Origin: Pseudoscleropodium purum
Lineage: Eukaryota > Streptophyta > Bryopsida > Hypnales > Brachytheciaceae
Reading direction: 5' to 3'
Length of the DNA: 64,000 nt
NCBI GenBank assembly: GCA_963969395.1
Contig: OZ017801.1
Location: 22,449,611 to 22,513,610, forward strand
Shown: piece after piece, positions 38,501 through 49,770 of the stretch
How the letters are laid out: each line of letters starts with the position of its first letter
Position numbering within the stretch: the stretch's first letter is position 1
The notes under the pieces: generated by a model
What the model was told of the DNA's origin: nothing
Databases searched by the model: none
What the model saw: the letters and a program-made list of their open reading frames with translations, nothing else
Translations under genes and position numbers: made by a program

Positions 38501-40808
38501 TATTCGGCACTGATGAGTACGGATATTGCTCTGAGTGGAATCCGTCAATGGAAAAACTGACTGGGTGGAAGAGGGAAGAGGTACGTTTATGAGATTTTTT
38601 CTTGTTTGGTCCGTTTGTGATCTACTGGGGGCTTATTTAATGGGTCAGAAATTTCGTGCAATTTTGTTTTCCTTCTGCTAGAACTATTGTGTTGATAATG
38701 ACTTAGCTGTTGAAATAAGTCGGCATATACCAGGGTAGCCTGAGTTTTTGTGATCGAGCATTTTACGTGTTTCCTCGCTGCCCTAAATTCTGCGAACAAT
38801 GATCTAGCTGGTCAACATGTGACTAGCTGAAAATTTTGCGGTTGACTCTACAAGTTTTCAACTTAATTGATCTACAGTGATTAGATGGATCTCAAGCCTG
38901 CGTTAAGCAACTCAGCCTGTAATTGATATTTTCTCACTGGTTTCTTCTGTAATTCAGGTGCTTGGAAAATTGCTAGTGGGTGAAATTTTTGGAATGCAAC
39001 TTATGTGCTGCCGGCTGAAGGGCCAAGATGCAATGACGAAATTCATGATTGTTCTTAATAGTGCAATGGACGGTCAAGATACAGACCGATTTCCCTTCTC
39101 TTTCTTTGATCGACAAGGGAAATACGTGGATTCCCTGCTGACTGCCAATAAGAGAACTGATGCGGAGGGAAGCATTACTGGCGTGTTTTGCTTTTTGCAC
39201 ACAACTAGTGTGGAATTGTTGCAGGTAAGAGTCTTCAGACTTTCGCTTAAGATCACCTGGAAAGACTGCATGTATATTTTATCTTTGAAAATGCGATGCT
39301 ACTGTTAACTTCTCAAATCCAGCTAATTGGTAGCTTAGGTCCAATTCACTTTCATCGTAGTTTTTTAACGTCTTATCACTCCCGCCTCATAATTCGGAAG
39401 TGGGAGCTGAAAGTACCGTAGATTTTTCGTGACAGTTTGTGAAATCATCTCTCGTAGAGCTTGAATGAAGTGACAGGATAATGCACCTATCAGAGAGAAT
39501 TTTTGCATCATTTTGTTCTCCTCACTTGGGAACTTTGACTGCAGGCCATTGTTTTTGTTTCCTTCTTCTTGTTGAAACTGGCTTTTAGATCGTGTCTATG
39601 CTGACAGTACCTTTGAACTCGCATGTAGTACTTAGTGGTCTCTGAGTTCACACTCCTCATTTGTTTTGTACGTAGGCATTGACAGTTCAACGGGCAACTG
39701 AAAAAGTAGCTTTTGCGAAGCTCAAGGAATTAGCTTACATTCGACAAGAGATCAAGAACCCCTTGTACGGTATCATGTTCACACGCAATTTAATGGAAGA
39801 AACAGACTTGTCCGAGGACCAAAAGCAGTTCGTGGAAACTAGTGCTGTATGTGAACGTCAATTGCACAAAATATTGGACGATATGGATCTCGAGAGCATT
39901 GAGGACGGGTTGGTTCCGAATTTTTTTCCAGTGTGTTCTCCCAGTTGTCGTTTGTGAATTAGTCATTTTTTTTCTGTTCTATGTGCTCGTGATAGCCTGC
40001 TTGGAATTGGTGAGGGAGGTTGTTTTCCAATTTTCTTGTTCTAAAGTACTCACGTCACATTTGTAGACCGGTTTATCAGAGTTTGGCGTTGAAGACTTCT
40101 GTTCTTACATGTCTACGCTGGATTCTGCCTGAACAGGTACCTAGAGCTGGAAACAACTGAGTTTGAGATGGGAACAGTGATGGATGCTGTTGTCAGTCAA
40201 GGAATGACCACATCAAGAGAAAAGGGACTCCAGTTGATCCGGGAGACACCTAGGGAGATCAAGAACATGTGTTTATTTGGGGACCAAGTTCGGTTACAGC
40301 AAGTTCTTGCAGACTTTTTGTTAAATGCAGTGCGATTCACCCCATCCTCTGAAGGTTGGGTCGGGATCAAGGTGGTCCCAACAAAGAAGCGCCTGGGTGG
40401 AGGCCTTCATGCTATGCATCTAGAATTCAGGTTCTTACTTTTCTCTACTCACTGATTTGAAGAGCAGTTGCAATTCGTTTGCAGAGCTCTTGAAGCTAAG
40501 CTGGAAATATGATCTATTGTCCCCCGTTGAGTTTATTGATAGTGGCTACACACGAATCTGAAGATGGATGGTTTTGCGTGTGCAGAGTAACCCATCCAGG
40601 AATGGGGCTTCCCGAGGAGCTCGTCCACGAGATGTTTGACCGAGGACGAGGCATGACTCAAGAAGGCCTGGGGCTCAGTATGTGTCGTAAACTTGTAAAG
40701 CTAATGAATGGTAATGTTCAATATATTAGAGAGACAGGTAAGAGTTACTTTTTAGTTGAAGTAGAGCTTCCTTTGGCACAAAGGGATGATGCGGGCAGTG
40801 TGAGATAA
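35517..40808 (+). CDS. PHY: phytochrome, red/far-red light receptor, 7 coding exons, 1129 aa
   Basis: A bilin-binding photoreceptor that switches between Pr and Pfr and moves from cytosol to nucleus. Exons: 35517-37081, 37364-37854, 38264-38580, 38958-39224, 39676-39908, 40137-40430, 40586-40808, all with GT/AG borders, total 3390 bases. Order of parts: Ser-rich N-terminal extension (1-60), PAS (about 70-185), GAF (about 215-405) with DIP at 273-275 and the chromophore Cys323 in APHGCHAQY, and the PHY domain with FWFRS and WGGAKHD. Two PAS repeats follow ([20 protein letters not shown] and [20 protein letters not shown]), then a histidine-kinase-related module. Its H-box reads [11 protein letters not shown] without the phospho-accepting His, as in plants. 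C-terminus QRDDAGSVR resembles moss phytochromes. The start MSTSK was chosen by family agreement. Unusual residues are Thr81 (PFGC expected) and Gly291 (MICDC expected). Confidence 0.95.
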
Positions 40809-41108
40809 GACCTCATGCTTGCGTTGCGGGCAAGTAGACCCTTCGCCCATCCAATGCGTTTCTTGCACGAATTTATTGTATGTTTCACACCAGACACTGG
40901 AGTCCAAGTCCAGTCGTGCCAGTAATGGTGGATCTTAGGAGCTTGGAGAGATGAACTGCAGCTCGAACTTCCTTATTGTCAAAAGTAGTATGCACTTTTC
41001 ACGGAGGCGTCAGTTGGTCCATCGCTTCCTGAAAATTCGCCGTATGGGTTGGAACCCCTTATCCCTTCGGTGACCAGGTGACCCCTATGCGCATTGCAGA
41101 AATCCAAA

Positions 41109-41290
41109 AGACATGACTGTACAAAGGAACTTGCCGTATGCACGTGCACTGTCATGAGAGAAATGGACTGACAATGTCAAAGAACTGTGGTGAAAGACAT
41201 GACTGTACAGTGCAACGGGGCTTGCCAAATGCATGTGCACTGTCATGAGAGAAATTGGTTGTCAATGTCAATGGGATGTGGTGATGAGAA
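41109..41290 (+). repeat. tandem duplication (about 86-bp unit) downstream of the phytochrome gene
   Basis: AGACATGACTGTACA starts at 41109 and 41195. Each copy is followed by CTTGCC, ATGCA(C/T)GTGCACTGTCATG, AGAGAAAT, CAATGTCAA and TGTGGTGA in the same order. It lies about 300 bases after the stop, so it may be within or near the 3' UTR. Confidence 0.75.
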
Positions 41291-42736
41291 AGAACTTGGT
41301 TTAGTTGAATTCTGGAAGATAATACACATTCTTGAAGAGTTTAGTTACAAAACGGGACTAATTTAATATTGGCTAATTTGAGCCAGAAATCTACCAAAAA
41401 AATGGAGAGCTAAATGTCTAATGAAAAAGAAAATTGGAAATGGAGATTTGAGCCAAATTTTTTACAATTTTTTGTTGGGGTTCTTGGTAGAAGTTAAAAA
41501 TGGATGAAATCTTGTTAATGTTCTTTGGCTAGGGTGATGGTGTTGTTGGTGTGTTCATGCAATTTGGAATGTTGATGAGGGAATTTGGAGGTGACATAAG
41601 AGCTGTCCATTTTGCTATGAGCTTCTCCCTCTTACTCTTTCTTTTCTTGGTCTTTTGTTATAGAGTTGTTTCTAAGTGTCTTTTGCAAGTGGTAATGGAG
41701 TTTTGTGTTTGTTTGACGATTAGGTAGCTTATTAGTGTGTTAACTAAGTTTAGTTGAGCATGCCTTCAATGTTTGTTGCCATAGTTGCAATTCCTTGCCT
41801 ACAAAATTGATTCAATTTTTAAATGTGCATGGTAGTATCTTTTATGATAATTATAATTCCCAAACTTAAAATTGCACTACTTCCAAGCTATTGTGAAATT
41901 GTTGGAGGTGTGGATTGTCTCCCTTGTATTCACTACGATTGAAAATTGTTTTTTTGAGAAATATAAGAAACTAGGAAGTAGGAAATGTAGGAGTATAGAA
42001 GGTAGTGTAAGAGTTTTGGTAGTTGCTGACTTTGTACAACTTCAAAATTTAATGTCTCCCCTTTGGTTTGTTTCCACCTTCTTAGGTGTTCTTGCGCTTC
42101 ATTCGCTTCGCTTGTGAGCTAGGTTTGTTTTGTGCTCACTTTGTCTATTTACTAGTGTGTTTTTCTATACTCAAGTATTTTGGACTTGCTTGTTTTCAAG
42201 TACTATTTGTTTGATCATTGCTTACGTAGGTTCTACGACACCTTGATTGAAGCTTCTAAAGAACTTTAGTGTGCGTTGCTTTGGTTCTAGCTGTAACACC
42301 AACGACATTAGTATATATATTGCGCCAAATGCTTATAGTGCGCAATTGATGGAAATTCATAAGCATACTTGTAGGGAGGATGGATGCTCTAGCCACATTT
42401 GAGAAAGGGTGAGACATTCTTCAAGTTGGATTCCAAGCATTAGAAGACATTTTGGGCCTTAGGAAGACTGCAATTTCCAACTCTAAAAAATGTTTCAACC
42501 ATGTGGAAATGCTACCAATTGCAAAGTCCAACGTGATTGAGACAATGCCACATTATTATTTTTTTAATTCAATTTTATTTATTAATTAATTAATTTTTAG
42601 AAAAATATGGCAAAGCCACATTGTTTTACTATTGTGGAAATGGCCAAGGAAATAGACTTGAAATCGCCCACCCTTCACTTGAAATACCTTCTAATGTACG
42701 CAAAGCATTCCAAGTTGTAGGCGAGCCATAAGCCAA
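41291..42736. other. AT-rich intergenic DNA
   Basis: About 1.4 kb between the phytochrome 3' region and the GC-rich MITE. Short frames only (for example 41872-42117) with no recognised motif. Confidence 0.5.
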
Positions 42737-42744
42737 GGTGCAAT

Positions 42745-43052
42745 CAAGGTTGACGAATTTCAACGTCCGCCCGAAAATAGCGTCTGTTTTCCGGACGTCC
42801 GGACGCAGCGTCCCAACCGCCGTCGGAAAGCGGACGGGCGGGGTGGGGCGGACGGACGAGGCGACGGCCCGAGGCGGATGCCCAGATCGTGCGGACCAGA
42901 TCAGTCCGCGCGTCAATTGGACGGCCGTAATCGGGCGGACGGGGCGGATGGGCAAACAGACAGACGGCAGGTGGACGCTGCGTCCGCCGGACCGTGAATG
43001 TCAGCGGACGCTGCGAACACAGCGTCCGCGTCCGGACGTCGTGTCAACCCTG
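42745..43052. mobile_element. GC-rich hAT-type MITE (308 bp) with perfect 8-bp target duplication
   Basis: Left end CAAGGTTGAC and right end GTCAACCCTG are inverted copies with one mismatch, flanked on both sides by GGTGCAAT (42737-42744 and 43053-43060). CA(A/G)GG termini plus an 8-bp duplication are the hAT signature. The interior is very GC-rich and packed with CGTCCG/CGGACG motifs in both orientations, including GTCCGGAC palindromes near both ends. This resembles the subterminal transposase-binding repeats of hAT elements. The long overlapping frames inside it are compositional. It has no coding capacity of its own. Confidence 0.85.
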
Positions 43053-44487
43053 GGTGCAATGTGGCAAGTCAACTAACTATCAATATGGAGGGTGAGTTAA
43101 AAAAGAAAGAAGTCTAATTTTCCATCACCTTTTCCCTTCTAACTCATCGCCATTCTATGTGCGATTTTGAAAGAGAATAGTACTTGCTTAGGCATTTGAG
43201 ATTGAAGAATTTGCTTCGGAAGCATTGGTTGGAATCCACTAGCTAAAAGATGAGTGAACATATCTACCCATGCATCCTAACGAAATTAAAGTCTACTATG
43301 CAATCAACAAGAGTTATTTCCCTTAGTACTGATGATGTCATTATGGTGGATAATTCCTTTTAGACCATTCTTCATATCTATATTGTTGATAGTTGAGAAC
43401 AAGTGCCTCACCAGTTGCACTTGTCATGCATGTCTAAAAATGGCACCGTGGACCACCTTACTAATGTAATAATGCATGCTTTAATTGAGAAGGGGGGGTT
43501 GACTCACAAAGAGATTGCAAAGAAACTTGTTTCTTTTGGTGTTGATGGTGTTAGTACATTTCAAAGATCCAAATCGAATGTAACCATCCAAATCCAAGGA
43601 CAAGTGGGCTCCCTTTTAGTAGAGAGCCAATTGCATCAATCATTGCATGAATTTGGTAGTTGAGACTTTGTCAAAGTATCCATCAGTTTCAAGGCTTGAG
43701 GACTTAAGGCCTTTTCCAATAGGTGTACTTTTATTTTTATCGGAGTAACAAAAGACATTTTAAATTGTAGAAACTTATAAATCTTATAGAAACTAAGACA
43801 TCAAAAATGGTACTCAACGTGGAGATAAGGTGGATCTCGATGCAAAATCTAGTACAACAAATTCTTCAAGAGTACACAATACTTCTTGTGAAAATGGGAG
43901 TTGACATAACTAATGGATTTAGGTACAAATCTGTTGTCGAGACTAGTAACAATTTTGACCTTCTATTCGACATTGAAGTGCTTTTGTTTCTATCCTGCCT
44001 CATTCTACTTGTGAATGTAGTTCACTACTTGATCAAGCTCTCTCAAGTGTACAACATCTTCATTTGTGACTTTCTTCAAGTAGTATTTTTTCTTTTGACG
44101 ATTCCTTGTCAAATTAAACCAAAATAATTGATCCTACACCAAACCCTTAAAACATAAATAATTAATAAAATTTTGGATGAAATTGCAAAAAATTAAAAAA
44201 TTATGAAAATTTATTGGATGAAATTACTAAAGAATAGATAAAATCAATATTATGCATACACTAAAAGATAAACATATCTGGCACAATCGACTACTATACA
44301 ACTAGTGTCTTATGCAGCTATTATACAACTAATTTCCTCTTTATTAACACCAAATCTAATGAAATTGTTTTATGTTGTTTTACAACATACATACATAATT
44401 TAGTTACAAAATAGTCATTCTATAGTTGCAAAAAACGACTAGGAAACAACTAGTGTCATATGCAATTGTTATGCAACCGTAAATGAC

Positions 44488-44570
44488 TAGTTGTTTTTTA
44501 ATTGGACACGGGTTGTTTTTTAGTTGGATACAGGTTGTTTCTTAGTTGTACACTAGTTGTTTCCTAATTG
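44488..44570. repeat. minisatellite, TAGTTG/GGTTGTTT units of about 22-27 bp
   Basis: Four imperfect units of the form (T/G)(A/G)GTTGTTTTTTA(A/G)TTG plus GACAC/GATACA/TACAC lie inside the nested insertion. Related ACTAGT and GCAACT words recur nearby, up to 45.1 kb. Confidence 0.65.
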
Positions 44571-44776
44571 CTTTCAAAGTTCATTCCCATTTGTCTTATA
44601 TCAATTGTCATATATCAATTGTAAAGAGTACCATTAGATTCAACATATAAGATTTGTAAATTGTTAATCATATACAATGAATTTTTTTGATAGAATTCTA
44701 AGATATCTACAATTTGGTAGAACTAAAAAAATAATTAAAATTCAAGAAATTTTTAAATCTATGAAATTGAATTTTT

Positions 44777-44910
44777 GAATCTAGGAAGAAGGTAGATCTA
44801 AATTTCTGAAATCTAGGAAGAGAGTAGATCTGAAATTCTAAAATTTAGAACAAGGTAGTTTTTGAAATTCTAAAATCTAGAAAGAAAGTAGATATGAAAT
44901 TTTGGAATCT
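44777..44910. repeat. minisatellite, GAAATCTAGGAAGA...GTAGAT units of about 40 bp
   Basis: Three to four imperfect copies of AAATCTAGGAAGAGAGTAGA followed by TCTGAAATTCT lie inside the nested insertion. Confidence 0.65.
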
Positions 44911-45599
44911 ACAAATCATTGAGATTAATATTTTAAAATCTATAAATCAACAAATTGCACACAAGGATGAAGTTCTTTGTTTAGTCTTGGATGACAAAAA
45001 AAATTGCAACTAGCTTGCAACTAATGCTACTTGCCTATTGCAACTACATGCTCTACATTGTCACCTAGTTGCAAACATCCTATGCAACTACAAAATAAGT
45101 TGCACATTGTAGTTGCAAAAAACCCTCATTTTCTTCTAATGATATGTGATATGTGCTAATATGGTATTTTCTAATAAGTGGATGAATGTTGAAATTTCAT
45201 GCACTACTATAACATTTAATATTACTAGTTTAGCACTTCACAATAAATGAAAAAGACAAAATTGTCTTCAAGCTTTGAAAGTATGTCAGTAAGAGTTGGT
45301 TCGGTTATTCATTGATGGGGCCACTGTGTTTATCAAGGAGGACTTCCCTTGTTATATTCAACTTGTATCTTTAGAATGGAAGGAAGTTTTGTTGCAATGG
45401 AAGGAGCTCCTTGGAGACTATAGGATCTACCACATGTTCTTTGATTTGAATGTGACTACAAACTACGCCCGTTGTCACGACAACCAGACCAATGAATACA
45501 TTTTTGTCACCCAACTCAACTTTAATCGTATCCAAGATTTTGTTGAGCACTAGTTTTCATGTACAAGTGTTCATTCCAAGTTCTAATTTTTGGCTTTTT

Positions 45600-45890
45600 T
45601 ATTTTGGTTGGGTGCCACCATTAGAAGAAAATCACCTACTTTGGAGGGCTATGAATTCCCCCTAGTTCTTAGTCTGTCGGAATGCATGGTAGCTGTTGCT
45701 TGAGGTTGCAGAACGACTGCCATGTCATTTTTTAAATATTTTTTTCTACTTTTTTTTCATTTTAAGAATTGAAATAAAATTAACTTTTTTTTACAGCATG
45801 GTGCTCTTCAATTGCGAGGGAAGCTATGGGGAAACAAGCCCTAAAACAGCCTTCTTGGCCTTCCAAAACTCTTCAAATGATTTTGTTTTC
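45600..45890. mobile_element. possible third copy of the TIR family (copy C) inside hAT-like copy 2
   Basis: The right part, inverted, reads CATTTGAAGAGTTTTGGAAG and then TTTCCCCATAGCTTCCC, comparable with copy A (CATTAGAAGATTTTGGGG and CTGAAGCTATTCCCTA). A CATTAGAAGA word also stands near the left side (about 45620). Boundaries and duplication are not resolved. It falls in a gap of the hAT-like frame, which supports a later insertion. Confidence 0.35.
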
Positions 45891-46590
45891 CATTTAATTG
45901 GGTTTCACATCTTGTTGGTTATTATTGTCTTCTTGTTTCCTCGGATTTTAGGACAAAGCTCATGGTGAAGGTGACAGACTACCTAGCCTTGCATATTTGC
46001 TATCTTTTTGTGCTGGTTTCTGAATAAATCTTGTTCTGTATTGTGGTCATTTTTGTGGTTTATAGTCACTTACTTCTCTTATAGGCTTGCTTATAGATAT
46101 TGAGCAAGCATTGTCTGTTGAATTGGACCAGCACTTTCTTCAACAAGAGCTCATCAATAATTTTGGGATAATATATCCCCAATATTGTAAGTAATAAAAG
46201 GCCAAGACCAATTTTGTGCACCATCTATGTGTACTCAAAAGCTTCTACTATAATGCAAAAATGGTGAATAAGAGCCAGCCCTTGTATCTAAGCGGCAAGC
46301 CTCACATTGTCCTCGAATTGCTCGCAGTTTCTAGTTTTGATTTGCAACAAGGCTTATTTAAGGTGACCGTGCAAGCTAACAACAAGGCAGCTTGTGGCCT
46401 ACTCTTGAATGTAAATTGGGTGATCAAGTTGTAGTGCAAACTTGCACAGTCACTCCATTGGTGTAAGCTCATTTCCAAATACTTCAAAGTTGTTGAGATT
46501 GGATGCTGTAAAGTCCTTAAGTCTGCAAAGGATGAAAAATGCTTTTCATCTTTGAAATTCTTGAAATTTTGCCACAAAAATAGACAAGGT

Positions 46591-49500
46591 AAGCACCTAC
46601 CATTTATTGTGCAAATGTTTGGCCAATGGTATTTTTTCCCTAGAAAATTTTCCTTATAAGGAAGCTATAAATTCCTAGAAATCTACTATTAAGGTTTGCT
46701 GACAAGAGGATCTCTTAGGTATTAGACATGCGTAGTTGTAACCTTTATCAAGTTTCTATGACTTGCCATTAAATTTGTTTCCTTAGTTTTTATAAGATTT
46801 GGCCAGCTTGGTTGCTCATATTTCCTTGACAAGCAATTTCTTGTGTACAAAGTACAAGATGATGTTATCTTTATGAGACTACTAAAGGTGGTGCAAGCTC
46901 CATGGGATTAATTTTTTAAAAGACTAGTTGGAGATGTAAGAGTACAAGACTACTATACCTTGATTTTGTTTGGAAACAATTCTAACCATTACAAATTTAA
47001 AATTAATGTGGCTTGTATGTTTGTATTCAAAACACCAACACTACATTTGGACAATCTTACAATCTTGCACACAAAATTTGCCAATTTGTGACACTTGTAT
47101 GTAGCGCCAAGCAATTACCCATTTAACCTAAATACAAAACAAAAGAAATAGCCATCATTACACTTCCACTTCTTCTACACAGTTCCAAGTTCTACAATAG
47201 TAGAAAAAAATGTAGTAAAAATGCCATGTTTCTCCACCACTTTTATATCCTTGTTTAAAAAAAAAAAAATTGGTCACAAAAATAGCTCCCTTTCTACATG
47301 AAAATAGCCTTTGGGCTAATTAACCTATATATGTTTTGGGAAGTGGGAATGCTAATGATCATTGGCATAAGGTCCATTTTACAATGCCCTTCTAAAAGTT
47401 CTTGTACAATCTTCTTGTACTATCCTAGAAGATTGCACAGATACTTTTGGGAGGGCATTGTACAGTGCGTCTAAAAAGTAATATAACCCTAATTTTGATT
47501 TAAAAGAATATCTTTCAAAATTTGACCTTTTACAATTTAATTTTGAAAATATGCCTACTAAATCTATTTATTTATTCAATCTTGATCAACACACCAAATT
47601 TCAATTTAAAAAAATAAAAATTCCATTTTTAGTATAAAATTATGTGTGTTTTTTATTCTAATACAAAATAATATTTGAAAAATATTAGCGATGAATTTTT
47701 TAATTTTATTGTACAAATATTTAAGAAATATCAATGTGCACATTTCATTTACAAGGAAAAAAATCATTACCTAGAAAAAAAATTATACTACAGAGAATTC
47801 AATGTCAAGGTTTTACTAACCAACAATTTGTACAACAAATTCCTTTAAATCATATTTGGAATTTGGCAAAGCAATTACACCATCATACTCAAAATTACAG
47901 AATTAGTTGTAATATAAGGATCATTTAGTAAAATATAATTACAATTTAAAAATATCTCTTTCATAAAATTTGGAAAAGCATCATCATGACATTGAATTCT
48001 TTGTAGTGTAAAATTTTTTCTAAGCAATAGCTTTTTCCCCTAAAGGTGAAATGTATACATTGATGTTTTTTAATTGTTTTCATAATAAAATTTAAAAAAT
48101 TCATCACCAATATTTTTCAAACAATTATTTTGTCACAGTGAAAAACAAACAAAATAATTGTTTAAAAATGGAATTTTTATTTTTTGAAATTTAAATTTGG
48201 CATGTTGATTAAGATTGCATTAAACAAAATATTTAATAGGTTAGTTTTGGTAATAGGTCCAAAATTGTCAAATTTTGATAGATATTCTTTTAAGATGAAA
48301 TGGGAGTTACCTTACTTTCTAGAGGGCATTATATTCTTCTCTCATGTAACTTTCAATTGTCTACCCTATTATGTTGAATATTCTGCCATTCAAAGAATTT
48401 TGTATAACACAGAATACAATTTTCATTTTTAGTCTTGCATATCCAATCAAGCATACCAAATGTGGATTTTATGAAAGTAAATTTATTTTTTTTATAAATT
48501 ATTTAAGTCAATTTTTATGGTCTTACATAATAATTTATTAAGAACAATTGATGATGAATGTTTTTAATTTGATAGTATAGATATGTAGGAAACATTAGTA
48601 TGGACATCTTTCATTTTCAAAAACATTCTATTAAACATCAAAATTATGATCTGTGAAGTGTTCAATGTGAGCTATTGTATGACTAAATTTTGTAACATAG
48701 ATATTTAAATATTTTAACCCGTAAATGCCCAAGGCTTGCTTTTCTAAGCTTCTAGGAATTTGCTCTAAATTGAACAATGAAATATGAGCTTGAAGGGTCT
48801 AACATGCATAACTCCAATTAATTTATGGCTTCTCAAAGCCCTCTGACATCTAGGGTTAACTAAATTTTGGCAAATTAATTGTATGATTATGCTTAAATGT
48901 ACAAATTAGTTGCAGTGTGAAGATCAAATAGCAAAATCAAGTTTAAAATATAGAAGTATCTATTTTTTGAATTTTGGTTTTACACCATTTTGCTTAGAAT
49001 TTTTATAAATTGTATTTTAGTTATTTAATGGGAGATTTTTTAATATAAAAGACGTATGTATAGATATTCTTTATATATTTGTTCAACTGAATTAAAAAAA
49101 ATTCATTGCTAGTATTTTCTTATCAATAATCATTCAAGACCATGAATATTAAATAATACAATTCACTAAAAATGAAAATTTGTTTTTTGAAAGCCTAATT
49201 TGATATGTTTGATTGAATTGCATAAAGAATTGAGTATTAACTATACAAGATAAAAATGCCATACCAATTATATTCTATAGTATGCAAAAATCTTTGAATG
49301 GAAAAATAGGGTGTTCATTTTTTCCAAATACTATGCATGTCTTAACAATTGCAATGTGATATTTCAATTTTGAATATTGTTGTTTTTGGAAAAAAAATTA
49401 TTCTAAAGATGTCATAACTTTCCATGTTCTCCATTATACATACCATGATGTTAACTCTAAACCTCTTGTAATTGGTGGTTAGTTGTAGTATTCTTTTCAA

Positions 49501-49770
49501 GGCATTGTATGCTCTAAAAGAATTTGATTCCAAAAATTCATTAAAAATTCCTTAGAAATCACTTTGCAAGGAATATAATGGATATATAGAATCACTCTTG
49601 TAAATTTGTCCTTCAGAGTAGTGTATGGTACATGTGTGCTTCGATACAATTAAATCATTAAATTATTTTATGCACAAAAATTATCATGTAAGTTTTGAAG
49701 TACATGTGTTTCAGGGATATGTATACTTCAATACACTATTGAATTATTAAAATGTTTCAGTACATATAGT
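46591..49770. other. AT-rich intergenic DNA with one hairpin
   Basis: More than 3 kb of AT-rich sequence. Apart from the hairpin at 47380-47462, it has only short chance frames and no recognised repeat or gene. Confidence 0.5.
47380..47462. repeat. 83-nt imperfect hairpin, 36-nt arms
   Basis: The arm 47380-47415 (TACAATGCCCTTCTAAAAGT...) and the arm 47427-47462 (...TTTTGGGAGGGCATTGTA) are complementary at 30 of 36 positions. Three of the six differences are G-T wobbles, and the loop is 11 nt. It could be a miniature inverted-repeat relic or a small fold-back RNA gene. Nothing in the sequence shows that it is transcribed. Confidence 0.6.

Larger units (their letters stand above)
44081..45264. 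mobile_element. nested insertion (1184 bp) in hAT-like copy 2, exact 8-bp target duplication
   Basis: TCTTCAAG stands at both borders (44073-44080 and 45265-45272). With one copy of the duplication and the insert removed, the host frame continues from ICDF through LQALKVCQ, which is what the family predicts, so both junctions are fixed by coding continuity. Ends start TAGTATTTTTTC and, inverted, CAATTTTGTCTTTTT. They are only loosely alike but compatible with the (T/C)A(A/G) hAT start. The interior is AT-rich, with two minisatellites and no transposase. Confidence 0.75.
43260..46590 (+). pseudogene. hAT-superfamily transposase-like gene, decayed (copy 2), split by insertions
   Basis: Plus-strand segments follow the same family order as copy 1. 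They are VISLSTDDVIMVD and HLTNVIMHALIEKGGLTHKE with LVSFGVDGVSTFQ (43.3-43.6 kb), VEIRWISMQNLVQQIL and SLIK-like NVVHYLIKLSQVYNIFICDF (43.8-44.08 kb), then after an insertion KVCQ, LVRLFIDGATVFIKEDFPC (45.27-45.55 kb). After a second gap come NNFGIIYPQY, GKPHIVLELLAVSSFDLQQ and finally SAKDEKCFSSLKFLKF (46.1-46.58 kb), the decayed C-terminal dimerisation block. Frameshifts and stops are present throughout. Divergence from copy 1 is large, so the two copies are not a recent duplication. Confidence 0.7.

Noticed and set aside
42629..43076. Frames of 108 and 112 codons on the two strands
   Set aside because: They are produced by the GC-rich hAT MITE and run across its TIRs and duplication. The residue composition is an artefact of CGTCCG repeats.
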